Assembly (NCBI RefSeq): GCF_029407905.1
Contig: NC_073635.1
Coordinates: 42,585,501-42,649,500, forward strand
DNA length: 64,000 nucleotides
Origin: Bubalus kerabau
Lineage: Eukaryota; Chordata; Mammalia; Artiodactyla; Bovidae
Direction of reading: 5' to 3'
The first letter of the stretch is position 1. Every line of letters starts with the position of its first letter. Below are positions 46,628 through 59,583 of the stretch, one piece after another. A program made the position numbers and the translations under genes. The notes under the pieces were generated by a model that did no database searches, was not told the origin of the DNA, and worked only from the letters and a program-made list of their open reading frames with translations.

Positions 46628-47355
46628 TTTCTTTTTAAGAAGGTATAAATAGCAAGATTCAGTGAAATTGATTCTATAAGTGAAATAAAAAGCCATCTTC
46701 ATGTGAAAAGAGTAAAGAAGGTGTAAAAAGTTTGAGGAAGGAGCAGACAACAGTATGAAATAAAGAAAAGTTACTCAAAAAAAGGAAATATGTATGATTA
46801 TGTGTATATTGTTTTCAGGAGAGTGGGTGAGAGTGATACACAGTTTCTGTTCATTTAACAAGTTCCTTATGTCTCTGGTTTCTGTTAACTTCCTTCATGT
46901 TTTTCAGTTGATGTATATGGACTTTGGTATTCTCTAGAATCTGTATATCAGGATGAGAACTCATATATATATATACACATATATATATATTTTGCTATTC
47001 ATTCTTAATTGATCTATTTATATTTCAAATTTTGTCTGTCTTTCTCTACAATCTCTGTACACCTGACTCAGGTACATACTAGTATTAAGGTTTGAACCTT
47101 TTCCAAACCATTGGAATTTTAATGCTCTCCATCTCAAGTTCCTACTTGGAGGGGATGGGGAGTTATATTTGGTTAATGGCTTAATGGAACTGTATTTTAT
47201 TCTAGATCCTCATCCATTATTCCCTTTCTTTCCAAGTGCCTTTCTTCTTTCTTGAGAACTGCCCTCTATACTTTCAATATTGTGGCCCCATGTTCTGGAA
47301 CAAGGAGAATATATTAATAGTTATTTTATGTGTGTTTCCTAGTGTTGCCCAGAAA
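46628..47355. other. AT-rich sequence with (TA)n
   Basis: Contains a (TA)n/(CA) tract at about 46963-46991. No gene seen. Confidence 0.5.
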
Positions 47356-47454
47356 AATTCAAGTGAAAGTTAGTCACTCATTTGTGCCCGACCCTTTGCA
47401 ACCCCATGGATTGTAGCCTGCCAGCCTCCTCTGAGCATGGAATTCTCAAGCTCT
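47356..47454 (-). mobile_element. Truncated Bov-tA-type SINE fragment
   Basis: GTGAAAGTTAGTCACTCATTT to GCATGGAATTCTCAAG is a reversed Bov-A/Bov-tA tail. It is cut by the next element. Confidence 0.8.
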
Positions 47455-47538
47455 GGGAGTTGATGATGGACAGGGAAGCCTGGCATGCTGCAGTCCATGG
47501 GGTCACAAAGAGTTGGACACGACTGAGTGACTGAACTG
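47455..47538 (+). mobile_element. 84-base BovB 3' end micro-insertion
   Basis: GGGAGTTGATGATGGACAGG to the GACTGAACTG tail is the final 84 bases of BovB, in opposite orientation to the SINE it entered. TSD AAGCTCT (47448-47454 and 47539-47545). Confidence 0.87.
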
Positions 47539-47545
47539 AAGCTCT

Positions 47546-49158
47546 TGCCATAGCACATCATATGCTCTCAAAAATGGTTGCTGTTTTAAGGGACTGCTGT
47601 TTCTCGTCCCACCATATTTATCTTCTTTACTGTCTTCCTTCTTAAAGAACTCATGTTAACTGTGAGGGCATTTCTCAAACTGTGACATAAAAATGTATAT
47701 TCAGGAACCCATATTATCTCTAAGGCTTTTGTTACAATTTTATACTTTTTTGCTGATAATATAAAAAGTTTACTAGTTTTAAAGTATAAGCTTTCTCTTA
47801 CAAGAATTTTTCAAAACAGAAGAATGAAATAAAGTGACTCAAATGGAATAAACATAAGTGATTACCTGGAAACATTAGGTCTCATTTGAGGGTAGTGATA
47901 ATGAAATTTAAAAAAGGCAAGTCAACAAGATGACATATTTTACAGTTTCACTCATATTATACATGGAGTAGGCTGAGAGCTGGGATTAACTAGAATTGCA
48001 TTTACCAATACAAAGAAAGAGCAAAGAAGTTGAAAGGATATTTATAGAAGTGTTATTAATGAAGGATAAAATAATTTAATCTGGGTAAGAAGACATGAAA
48101 GACAATATCATAAGTAAAAAATTTTAACATGTAGTATTATGTGAACATATAATTGCATATGCATACACAACTATACATGCATATTTATCATGTATTCATC
48201 GTTGATTGGAAAATGTTTCCTATTTTAACTTTTGAAAAAAGTATAAGCAAAATATTTTCTTTTTAATCAATATTAAGTTGCTTTTATTTATTACCACCTT
48301 CAATTTAGTTTTTTGTTAATGGGCACTGGATTCTCAAATAATAGAAGAGAAAGTTTTTCATCTGTATTCTATAACTGCAAGCATGAAGATAGATAAATTT
48401 TTAGAATATGATCATAAGGTATTATAGTTATACCTGGTAATAATCAGTTCTAGGGTATCTTGTAAAAATTAAATAGCTTTGCACTTAGTTTTGTGATTCT
48501 GAGAGATTACAGTAAATTTACACTAAATCTTTTGGTGTTTGCAAACCTTGCTTAATTATACAAAGGTTTCTTTAGTCAAGGAATCTGAATTTGTTTCTCA
48601 TAATACTGTTCAATCTGTAATTTTGTCAATGACTGACAGAGGTGTGCCACTATATTGTTGATCAATAAAGTCCCCTTTTAAGTCTTTGGTAAGACTTGTA
48701 ACATGGCAGGGTAGTTAAAGTCAATAATCATTTATATTCACAAAGCGTGTAAGCCATTAACTTAAACAAATAGAGCTTTGTAATAAGACAATGTCTAAAC
48801 ACTAGGAATGTTCATTATGTTAACTTCCATAAAGCAAAAAGATAAATCTATTATGTTTGAACCTTGCATTTATTATAGTTGCTATAAAAATGTTTGGCAT
48901 AGAACAATAACATGAGTGTTATACAAATTCTGCAAAAGATGGCAAGACATTGAAGCTATTAGCACTGCTTCTGTCATTAAGATAAGAAAAATAAGCCATA
49001 GCTTTGCAATTGTATGCATCCATGCATTTGTGTAACAGAATGTGGGACAAGAGACTGAGCTCTGGTCCTATATATGACTGCTTTGTTTCCCATAAGCTTT
49101 AGTCATTTACAACACACTGATGCATTACTGATTTGGGGAATAAAACCTCTTCATAGTC

Positions 49159-49161
<3 letters not shown>
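47546..49161. other. AT-rich sequence without recognised genes
   Basis: No repeat family or coding pattern recognised. Confidence 0.5.

Positions 49162-49201
<40 letters not shown>
49162..49201. repeat. (TA)n microsatellite
   Basis: Forty bases of perfect TA repeat. Confidence 0.95.
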
Positions 49202-49203
<2 letters not shown>

Positions 49204-49209
49204 AGTTTT

Positions 49210-49580
49210 TTCAACAGTGTTTCAGGCATTTAGACTGCCATAACAGATTTCCATATGCTGGGTGGCTTATATATAGCAGAAATGTATTTCTCACTGTTCT
49301 GGAGGCCAGAAAGTCCAAGATCAAGTCACTGGAAAATTGGGTTTCTGCTGAAGACTTGCTGAAGGCACAAACAGGTGTCTTCTCATTGTGTTCTCACATG
49401 GCAGAAGGGACAAAGGAGATTTCCGGACTCTCTTTTATAAAGGCACTAATATCACTCATGAGGGCTCTATCCTCATGACCTAATTACTTTCCAAAGCCTT
49501 TCCCACTGGGGTCATCACATTTGGGGGATAGTATTTAACATGGGAATTTGAGGATAACACAGACATTCAATCTATAGTGC
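49210..49580 (+). repeat. Ancient mammalian interspersed repeat
   Basis: Contains GGTGGCTTATATATAGCAGA, TCACTGTTCTGGAGGCCAGA, CTCACATGGCAGAAGGGACA, TCTTTTATAAAGGCACTAAT and CCTCATGACCTAATTACTTT. This order is a widespread eutherian repeat that I recognise but cannot assign with confidence to one family. Confidence 0.55.
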
Positions 49581-49939
49581 AAATATGATGTTTAGCTGAA
49601 AAATTATAATGTAATACCCAAAGTAATATATGTTAGATGATAAACGCGTTATCTTTCATACAAGAAAGTAAATATCTTAATAAACTAATCTGTTACATCT
49701 ATGACTTTAGAGCAAGTCATTATTTTTTTTTTCTCATTTTCTTCATGAAGCAAAGTTGTTCCCATACTTTGACTATACATTTAGTTTAGAAAGTATGCAA
49801 AACATTACCTCAAAATGTAGGTTTTGATTCACACAAGATATGAACTGCTCAATTTCATAAAGAATGTTTCACTTATGAGGATATTTAGATAATTCACTTA
49901 TTTGAGCTGACATATTATTTTTTCTTCTTAAAATTAAAC

Positions 49940-50038
49940 AGACCTTAATATTTTAATACATAAAATATTGTATTGAAAGAATTTAATGTTTGAAAGACCT
50001 TAATATTTTAATACATAAAATATTGTATTGAAAGAATT
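49940..50038. repeat. 44-bp direct duplication
   Basis: The block beginning AGACCTTAATATTTTAATAC occurs at 49940-49983 and again, identically, at 49995-50038, with 11 bases (TAATGTTTGAA) between. Perfect identity suggests a recent local duplication. Confidence 0.92.
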
Positions 50039-50039
50039 A

Positions 50040-52104
50040 ATCAACTTATGTTTGTTGGATTTCATAACTGATACTAGACTCTTAGAAAACCACACATACT
50101 ATGATAACATGCCACAGTAGTTCTTAAGCTAATTAAGAACAAATAATAAGCAGAAAATTAAAAGCTAAAAATGTCTAGCTAAGTATTTATAACATGTCTT
50201 CTGGATCATCAAAGAAATAAAATAGTAAAATGTGCAGCATTTTTTTTATAAACAGGGCATAATTATAGAAATAATATTAAAAAAACAAACCAGAATTTAA
50301 ATTAGAGGAATACAAATAAACCACTTGACATATATATTTAAATGTTTTATTTATCACTTTGCTACTTCTTTTTAAGAATTTTCAAGTAAGTATCATACAA
50401 GTAAGAATGAATTGAGCACAATTACCATATTCTGTTTATTTATTCATATAAACCTAGAGATTGTATTAATTTTCTAGTCAAAACGATTCAGTGTTAATGT
50501 AAAGCATATCCTGAATGTTATGTAGCATTTGCTGCCTATAATATTGCTTACATTAACTCTTTTGCAAAATACATGTACTTTTATAATACAGCAAATGTTA
50601 CAATTCACAGGTAATTCTTTGATTTTGTTTAATTTTAATCTGTTAAATTAAAATTACATTTAAGTACCATTAAAGACAAAAAATCTAAACTGGATAAGTC
50701 CACATATAATTGTAGTAAATCATCATTCATTCTTAGAAAGTGTTGCTTATATGTGCTTTGTGTTTAATGTTACTCAATAGGGAAAGAAATGAGACAACCA
50801 CTGACTGCTCTGCATTGGGCACTCCACTAAACTTTCTCTCTCTGACCATATATACGTAGAATTTTCACATTAATCCATAAAAGAGAAGATAAACCTTATA
50901 GTATGTATGAACTATCTGAATTAATGGGAGAAAATTGCTTATTTTGCCAAAAGACATTTATTTGAGTAGAAAGAATATGTGCTTGACAAATATGCATGGT
51001 AGATAATGGAAATTTAACTCACATTTCTTTAATGTTTTTTGAAAAGTGCTGATATTCAGAACCAAGACATCAACACTATCATTATCACTGGCATATTTAT
51101 TATTTACTGCACACTTATTTATATCACTCATGCATCTGAATTCTCCCAGGATGATTCCAGTTTAATCTGTTGTCCAAGAGCATCCTTATTCAATAGTAAA
51201 TTATTCCATCTTGGTTAATACATTATGTGACCATGCTAGTCATTATGAAATAAAAAGTTCATTATATTTTGAATATATTTAACTTTCAATTCTTAAACAA
51301 TAACTTTGCACATAAAGAAACAAAAATAGATTATTAACAAATACAGGTTTATCAGTCAGCAAATGGTAGAAACAGGTAATAAGCCCAAGTGCCTGGACAC
51401 TCCAACCAATGCATTAAAGATAAATTAGCATTTCTCAGAACAGTGAGTTTGAATATTCAATTCAAAGCTATTAACTTCATGCAACTTACACCAAGTGAGA
51501 AGTTTCCCTCTGTGAATGGAAAAATATAAAATCTTTGGAAAAAAATATCATGGGTAATACATCGAGGCAGAGTGAACCTTGGAGTAATCAGTTGTGTTTT
51601 AGCAAGGGAAGGTGTGGGAAATGAGGTAAGGAGAAAAGGAATCCCATGTGGAGAAATAAAAATGATCATATTTGCAAAGTTTAATAGTATTTTGCCATTT
51701 TAGTCAAGAGAATTCGAGTTAAATTTTAATATAAAATTACAGTTCTTCACAATATGCCCCCATTCTTTTTATTTTTAAAACATGGAAAGTCTTTTTGCAA
51801 CTTAATAATTAAAACAATATTTAATCTTGCATAGTCAGTATTTCAAAGTTATAGAAATAAAGTCTAGGCCATATAATAAATCCTCTCATCATGCAGTACT
51901 TTTAAAATGCCTACATATTACTATGATATTGCTATGATAGTTTATATGTTTTAATGGTATTAAAAAGTGGTTTTTACATTATAAAAAGATATTACACATT
52001 TGGACAGAGTGGGAAAAATCAAAATATCAAAAAATAAAAATTATCATCACTTTCTGATATGATACTCTATTTGGGAAACATGACAATCAATTTGAATTCT
52101 AATA
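50040..52104. other. AT-rich sequence without recognised genes
   Basis: About 2 kb with no gene or repeat that I can name. Confidence 0.5.
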
Positions 52105-54135
52105 GGAATAAAAAAGCATATTCAGTTCAGTTTGGTCGCTCAGTCATGTCTGACTCTTTGCGACCCCATGAATCACAGCACACCAGGCCTCCCTGTCCAT
52201 TACCAACTCCCAGAGTTCACTCAGACTCACGTCCATCGAGTCAGTGCTGCCATCCAGCCATCTCATCCTCTGTCGTCCCCTTCTCCTCCTGCCCCCAATC
52301 CCTCCCAGCATCATAGTCCTTTCCAATGAGTCAAACATTTGCATGAGGTGGCCAAAGTAATGGAGTTTCAGCTTTAGCATCATTCCTTCCAAAGAAATCC
52401 CAGGGCTGATCTCCTTCAGAATGGACTGGCTGGATCTCCTTGCAGTCCAAGGGACTCTCAAGAGTCTTCTCCAACACCACAGTTCAAAAGTATCAATTCT
52501 TAGGTGCTCAGCCTTCTTCACAGTCCAACTCTCACATCCATACATGACCACAGGAAAAACCATAGCCTTGTCTAGACAGACCTTTATTGGCAAAGTAATG
52601 TCTCTGCTTTTGAATATGTTATCTAGGTTGGTCATAACTTTCCTTCCAAGAAGTAAGCGTCTTTTAATTTCATGGCTGCAGTCACCATCTGCAGTGATTT
52701 TGGAGCCCAGAAAAATAAAGTCTGACACTTTTTCCACTGTTTCCCCATCTATTTCCCATAAAGTGATGGGACTGGAAGCCATGACCTTCAATTTCTGAAT
52801 GTTGAGCTTTAAGCCAACTTTTTCACTCTTCACTTTAATCAAGAGGCTTTTTAGCTCCTCTTCACTTCCTGCCATAAGGCTGATGTCATCTGCATATCTG
52901 AGGTTATTGATATTTCTCCCGGCAATCTTGATTCCAGCTTGTGCTTCTTCCAGTCCAGCGTTTCTCATGATGTATTCTGCATATAAGTTAAATAAGCAGG
53001 GTGACAATATACAGCCTTGATGTACTCCTTTTCCTATCTGGAACCAGGCTGTTGTTCCATGTCCAGTTCTAACTGTTGCTTCCTGACCTGCATACAGATT
53101 TCTCAAGAGGCAGGTCAGGTGGTCTGGTTTTCCCATCTCTTTCAGAATTTTCCGCAGTTTACTGTGATCCACACAGTCAAAGGCTTTGGCATAGTCAATA
53201 AAGCAGAAATAGATGTGTTTTGTTTGTTTGCTTTTTCTGGAACTCTCTTGCTTTTTCCATGATCCAGCTGATGTTGGCAATTTGGTCTCTGGTTCCTCTG
53301 CCTTTTCTAAAACCAGCTTGAACATCAGGAAGTTCACGGTTCACATATTGCTGAATCCTGGCTTGGAGAATTTTGAACATTACTTTCCTAGCATGAGAGA
53401 TGAGTGCAATTGTGCAGTAGTTTGAGCATTCTTTGGCATTGCCTTTCTTTGGGATTGGAATGAAAACTGACCTTTTCCAGGCCTGTGACCACTGCTGAGT
53501 TTTCCAAATTTTGCTGGCATATTGAGTGCAGCAGTTTCACAGCATCATCTTTCAGGATTTGAAATAGCTCAACTGGAATTCCATCACCTCCACTCGCTTT
53601 GTTCATAGTGATGCTTTCTAAGGCCCACTGGACTTCACATTCCAGGATGTCTGGCTCTAGGTCAGTGATCACACTATAGTGATTATCTGGGTCATGAAGC
53701 TCATTTTTGTACAGTTCTGTGTATTCTTGTCACCTCTTCTTAATATCTTCTGCCTCTGTTAGGTCCGAACCATTTCTGTCCTTTATCAAGCCCATCTTTG
53801 CATGAAATGTTCCCTTGGTATCTCTAATTTTCTTGAAGAGATCTCTAGTCTTTCCCATTCTGTTGTTTTCCTCTATTTCTTTGCATTGATCTCTGGGGAA
53901 GGCTTTCTTATCTTTTCCTGCTATTCTTTGGAACTCTGCATTCAGATGCTTATGTCTTTCCTTTTCTCCTTTGCTTTTCACTTCCATTCTTTTCATAGCT
54001 ATTTGTAAGGCCTCCCCAGACAGCCATTTTGCTTTTTTGCATTTCTTTTCCATGGGGATGGTCTTGATCCCTGTCTCCTGTACAATGTCATGAACCTCAT
54101 TCCATAGTTCATCAGGCACTCTATCTATCAGATCT
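52105..54135 (-). mobile_element. BovB LINE, 2 kb, with long open RT frame
   Basis: Runs (minus strand) from the domain after the endonuclease (RVPDELWNEVHDIVQE, near 54119) through RT and C-terminus to the TTCAG tail. Coding pieces: 53730-54119, 53388-53672 and the long frame 52144-53337. Loses the endonuclease by 5' truncation. Confidence 0.95.
52144..53337 (-). pseudogene. BovB reverse transcriptase/C-terminal frame, 397 codons
   Basis: The longest open frame in the window. RT motif A FIDYAKAFD (residues 46-54) holds one catalytic Asp (residue 48), motif B has QGCILSPCLFN (107-117), and the catalytic YADD is at residues 148-151 (52885-52896). The C-terminal domain ends in RRRRGRQRMRW and IHGVAKSQT. 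The true BovB protein is about 1000 residues, so this is the last 40 per cent. Upstream frameshifts and the missing endonuclease rule out independent movement. Key RT residues are present, so decay has been limited. Confidence 0.88.
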
Positions 54136-54372
54136 CATGAGAATCTTCAAGAGATGTTGACAGTATGATCCCTCACTGAAAGATTTTCTTAGCAGATTTC
54201 ATATTCTACTCTTTCTCTCTGGGTTTAGCTTCAATTTTAATCCTATATCTTAAATAGCAAGGTCTTTCATGTAAATAGAAAAATCTCAGTACATTGTAAG
54301 TGGTACATATGTATGTGTGAATATATACACAGACACATGCATATATATGTGTGTATGAATGTTTGCTGTATA

Positions 54373-55300
54373 CATTGCTGTTCAGTCACTAAGTCATGTC
54401 TGACTGCAACCGCATGAACTGTAGCATGCCAGGCTTCTCTGCTCTTCACTATCTCTAGAAGTGTGCTCAAAATCATGCCCACTGAGTCAGTGATGCCATC
54501 CAACCAACTCATCCTCTGTAATCCCCTCTCCTCCTGCCCTCAATCTTTCCCAGCATTAAGGGGTCTCTTCCAATGAGTTGAGACTTTACATCAGGTGGCC
54601 AAAGTTTTGGAGCTTCAGCTTCAGAATCAGTCCTTCCAATGAATATTCAGGACTGACTTCCTTTAGGATTGACTGGTTTGATCTTGCAGTCCAAGGGACT
54701 CTCAACAGTCTTCTCCAGCACAATAGTTCAAAAGCATCAATTATTTGGCACTTAGCTTTTTACGGTCCAACTCTCACATCCATACTTGACTACTAGAAAA
54801 GCCATACATTTGACTATATGGACCTTTGTCAGCAAAGTGATGTCTCACCTTTTTAATACACTGTCTGGGTTGGTCATAGCTTTTCTTCCAAGGAGCAAGT
54901 TTCTTTTAATTTTGTGACTGCAGTCAACATCTGCAAAGGCTTTAGCATAGTCAGTGAAGCAGAGTATTTCCTTTTTTTTTTTAATTTCCTTGCTTTTTCT
55001 ATGACCCAGTGAATGTTTGCAATTTGGTCTTTCCTTCCTCTACTTTTCCTTAATCCAGCTTGTATGTCTGCAAGCTTTCAATCCACATACTGTTGAAGCC
55101 TAGCTTGAAGGATTTTGGGCATTACCTTACACTAGCATGTGAAATGAGAGTAATTGTACAATACTGAACATTGTCTGAACATTCTTTGGCATTTCCTTTC
55201 TTTGGGATTGAAATGTTAACTGATCTTTTTCAGTCCTGTGGCCACTATTGAGTTTTCCAAATTTGCTGATTTATTGAGTGCAGGACTAATGGCATCATAT
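54373..55300 (-). mobile_element. Older BovB copy with an internal deletion
   Basis: Reversed BovB 3' end through the RT C-terminal codons to about 54932, where CATCTGCA joins directly to AAGGCTTTAGCATAGTC. The roughly 500 bases of RT that include YADD are missing. The other side continues to about 55300 and merges into a (TA)n tract. Strongly diverged. Confidence 0.87.
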
Positions 55301-55314
55301 TTTATATCTTTGTG

Positions 55315-55353
<39 letters not shown>

Positions 55354-55378
55354 TACCTGTGTTACTGTACACATACAT

Positions 55379-55409
<31 letters not shown>
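55315..55409. repeat. (TA)n and (AC)n microsatellites
   Basis: (TA)n at 55315-55349 and (AC)n at 55380-55409, separated by 30 bases. The open frame over them (55238-55444) is low-complexity and not a gene. Confidence 0.93.
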
Positions 55410-55410
<1 letters not shown>

Positions 55411-55411
<1 letters not shown>

Positions 55412-57089
55412 AACTTGTTTGGACTGGTAAAACTGCTGAAATGAAAGACAAAATTTTCTGAAAATGTGTTACTTTAATGAAGCAACATGGAGCTTTTATT
55501 ATTTTTTATGTGCTCCATAGATCTTAAACATATTTTATTGTCTATAATGTTCTTCATATTTATTGCATAAAGGAATAATAGCTTGGGTTTTATAATGTCT
55601 TAAAGTTTTGGTTATACAAATTGATATGTTTACCCATCAAGTTGTACAGTTGAAATTAACTCCTATAAAAAAAAAATGTTTCCCAAAGTTTGTTAAGGCA
55701 TATATATGAGCACATAAATAATTTTAGTTATTACATATACAATATATTCTTTTCATAGTTAAAGAAGTTGCTGTTATCTTTTTCAACATGCTGTGCTTAC
55801 TATTAATTTCCTCTACTTTCTCTATTATAATTGTTATAACCATCCTTATTTCATCCTATTAGTCTTTCTTTGATGTCAATATATTTCAATATAAATGTGA
55901 ACTTTTCAAGCCTGACCTTCTTGATTTATTTCTTGAGACTATGAAGGGATCTTATGACCCTTATTCTTCTAAAATATAAAATAATTGAATTTAAAATACA
56001 TTGATGGAGAAACAGTTAACCTTTTGCTTTGGAAAGGGCTGCTTCATTTATGTTAGATGTGTTCTTTAGCATGTTTCTGTAAATTTACTAAGGACAGATT
56101 TAAATACCCAATTTCATAGATTATTTCAACACTAAAATCAAGATTACTTTAAAAACTGGCCTAACCCTAACTGTTTCAATAGTTCCAAGACTTAGTAAAC
56201 CAAAGACTAATAAATTAGACCCCTTTCTTCAATTGTGAACTTATTATAAATCAGAATGCTTTTAGTTTGTAATACTCAGATCATTTCTCAGTATCGAGGC
56301 AATCTAAATAGAGCCATAGTATTTCTATAGTAACATGAAATATTGAGATAAGCTTTTCCAGAATATATATTTTGATGATACATTTAAAAATACTTAAATG
56401 GAATCTCAAGTCTATAATGAAGTGGCATAATTGTATTTGATAGTTCTGGTCATCTCCTGTCATATAAATATAAAATATTTAATTTTAGCAAATAATCAGT
56501 TAATGAATTTATTAAATTTCATTTTCATTTATGTATAATCTATAATCACATTCTAAAAATGATTTAATTGAGAATTCCCTTTTCTCAGATAGAGTGTATA
56601 GTAAAAATGTATTGCTTCTATTTTTTTCTTCCTTGAATACCTTTCTCATGCTCTCTAATTTTACCTCATCTCATCTCATCTCAGCCTATGACAACCAATT
56701 TCTTCATCTAAACTTCAAATGCTCAGTCTTCTATTGAAAAATCCAGCACCACTTGCTGTCAAAACTGAAAAGAATTTAGAGATTATCCAGCATAATTCAA
56801 AGTATGTTCAGTACCTCTAATATGGTAAAATTGGGTATTCTAACCAATGGAATATGGGCTGAAATAATGTATAGCGTTTTCATGCCTGGACTTATAAAAA
56901 TTCCCTTTTGATATTTCTCATCCTCTCTTTCAAGGTGACAATAGTATGCACATATTGTAAATGATGATGTGATGTTATTTACATCATCATTTACAATTGA
57001 ACACTCCAACTAACAGGAGAAATAAGTGCCCCTGGCTGCAATGTAAAACAGAGTTATGAGATCCCAATGAAATTAATACATTCAGATTT
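55411..57089. other. AT-rich sequence with one hairpin
   Basis: No gene recognised. A (TCTCA)n run lies at about 56662-56683; the 17-bp hairpin is listed separately. Confidence 0.5.
56954..56997. repeat. Perfect 17-bp inverted repeat
   Basis: ATTGTAAATGATGATGT (56954-56970), a 10-base loop, and ACATCATCATTTACAAT (56981-56997). No flanking repeat element is recognised. Confidence 0.93.
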
Positions 57090-58330
57090 TCTTTTCTCTA
57101 ATAATGAGCAACACTGAACATCTTTTCATGTGTTTATTAGCCATCTGTATGTCTTCTTTGACATAGGTCTGTTTTAAGTTTTTCATTCAGTTTTTTTATT
57201 GGATTGCTTGTTTTTCTGATATTGAACCCCTTATACAATCCTTTGTTGCTTCATTTGGAGTTATTTTTTTCCATTCTGAGGCTTGTCTTTCCATCTTGTT
57301 TATAGTTTCCTTTCTCCTTTGCTTTACAAAGCTTTTAAATTTATTTAGGTCCCATATGTTTGTTTTAGTTTTTATTTCCATTATAATAGGAGGTGGGTCA
57401 AAGATAGTCTTGCTGCTATGTGTCAAAGAGTGTTCTGCCTATGTTTTCTTCTAAGAGTTTTATAATGTCTGGTGTTGTCAGAATGGCCATCATCAAAAAA
57501 ATCTACAAACAATAAATCCTGGAGATGATGTAGAGAATAGGGAACCCTCTTACACTCTTGGTGGAAATGTAAATTGATATAACCACTATGGAAAATAGTA
57601 TGTATACTCCTTAAAAAATAAGGAAAAAACTACCATTTTACACAGCAATCCCACTATGGGGCAAACACCATGATAAAATCATGATTCAAAATGACACATG
57701 TATCCCAATGTTCATAGCAACTTTATTTACAATAGCTAGTTCATGGAAGCAACCTAGATGGTGGTCAATAGATGATTGGATAATGAAGTTGTGGTACATA
57801 TATACAATAGAATATTGCTCAACCATGAAAAGAAACAAATTTGAGTCAGTTGTAGTGAAGTGGATGAACCTAGAGCCTGTTATACAGAACAAAGTAAGTC
57901 AGAAAGAGGAAAACAAATATCATATATTAATGCATATACATGGAATCTAGAAAAATGGTACTGATGAATGTATTTAAAGGGCAAGAATAGAGATACAGAT
58001 GTAGAGAGCTGATTTGTGGATTCAGTGGAGGAGGGACAGATGAATTGAAAGAGTAGTATTAACATTTATACACAACCATGTGTAAAATAGGTAGCTATTG
58101 GGAGGCAGCTATATACCACAGGGAATTCACCTCAATGCTCTGTGATGATCTAGAGTGGTGGGATGAGGGAGGTGGGAGGGAGGCTCAAGGAGAAGGGGAT
58201 ATATATAAAAGTATATATATATATATATAATTATATATATTACAATATATATTAATACTTATGGTTGATTTATGTTGTTCAGCAGAAACCAATACATTGT
58301 AAAACAATTTTCCTCCAATTTTAGAAAAAT
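57090..58330 (+). mobile_element. L1 with inverted 5' segment (twin priming)
   Basis: 57090-57477 is reversed L1 ORF2 (minus-strand frame 57196-57426 with WDLNKFKSF and ERQASEWKKI). 57478-58330 is forward L1: CAGAATGGCCATCATC, ACTCTTGGTGGAAATGTA, the ORF2 end (frame 57681-57950 ending KYHILMHIHGI) and 3' UTR with TA-rich tract. The two segments are neighbours in a normal L1, so this is a classic 5' inversion. Confidence 0.87.
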
Positions 58331-58662
58331 TGTTTCTGTGTTGCTCTCTCAAGAAGTGACTCCTTCCTCCTGGGTGGCCTTCATAAATTTGAGTATATAG
58401 ATGGAGTCAGTTCTTCCCTAATGTATATAGAAAGCTCCTTCCCATCATTTTAAGAACTAGAATTTTGTATCTAGTGAAATTCATTTAGCAAATATTTACA
58501 TATTTGTCAGACACCTTCACAAACAGTCCCTCCTTGAAAGCAGGAATCTTCAATCCCCAGGTTACTCTGATATACATACCAGCAAAAGTCTTGTCTTACT
58601 CCCTCATTTTAATACAAATGTCATATGTGTTTTTTGAAATTTCACTATATGTAAAATTAGTT
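58331..58662. other. Unassigned sequence
   Basis: No gene or repeat recognised. Confidence 0.5.
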
Positions 58663-58672
58663 TAAATATGAT

Positions 58673-59583
58673 CAGATCAGTTCAGTTCAGTCTCTCAGTT
58701 GACTGTGACTCTTTGCGACCCCATGGGCAGCAGAATGCCAGGCTTCCTGTCCATCACCAACTCACGAAGCTTGCTCAAACTCATGTCCATTGATTCAGTG
58801 ATGCCGTCCAACCATCTCATCCTCTGTCATCCCCTTTTCTTGCCCTCAATCTTTCCCAGCATCAGGGTCTTTTCAAATGAGTCAGTTCTTCTCATCAGGT
58901 GGCCAAAGTATTGCAGTTTCAGCTTCAGAATCAGTCCTTCCAAGGAATATTTAGGACTGATATCCTTTAAGATGGACTGGTTGGATCTCCTTGCAGTCCA
59001 AGGGACACTCAAGCGTCTTTTCTAACACCACAGTTCAAAAGCATCGATTTTTTCTTTCTTTATAGTCCAACTCTCACATCCATACATTACTACTGGAAAA
59101 ACTATAGCTTTGCCTAGATGGACCTTTGTTGGCAAAGCATTGTCTCTGCTTTTTAATATGTTGTCTAGATTGGTCATAGCTTTTATTCCAAGGAAAAAGT
59201 GTCTTTTAGCTTCATGGCTGCAGTCACCATCTGCAGTGATGTTGGAGCCCCAAAAATAAAGTCTGTCACTGTTTCCACTGTTTTCCCATCTATTTGCCAT
59301 GAAGTGATGGGACCAGATGCCATGATCTTATTTATCTGAATGTTCAGTTTTAAGCCAAATTTTTCACCTTTCTCTTTCATCAAGAGGCTCTTTAATTCTT
59401 CACTTTCTGTCATAAGGGTGGCAGAAAGTGTGTCCTCTGAGTATCTAGGTTATTGATGTTTCTCCCAGCAATCTTGATTCCAGTTTGTGCTTCATCCAGC
59501 CCAGCATTTCACATGATATACTCTGCATATAAGTTAAATAAGCAGGGTGACAATATACAGCCTTATGTAGACATTATAGCATC
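58673..59583 (-). mobile_element. BovB 3' half
   Basis: Perfect 10-bp TSD TAAATATGAT (58663-58672 and 59584-59593). Runs from the TTCAG tail through the C-terminal domain to the RT region; three frames are used (58827-59012, 59022-59300, 59183-59413). The YADD site is destroyed by a small rearrangement near 59420-59450. Confidence 0.94.
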
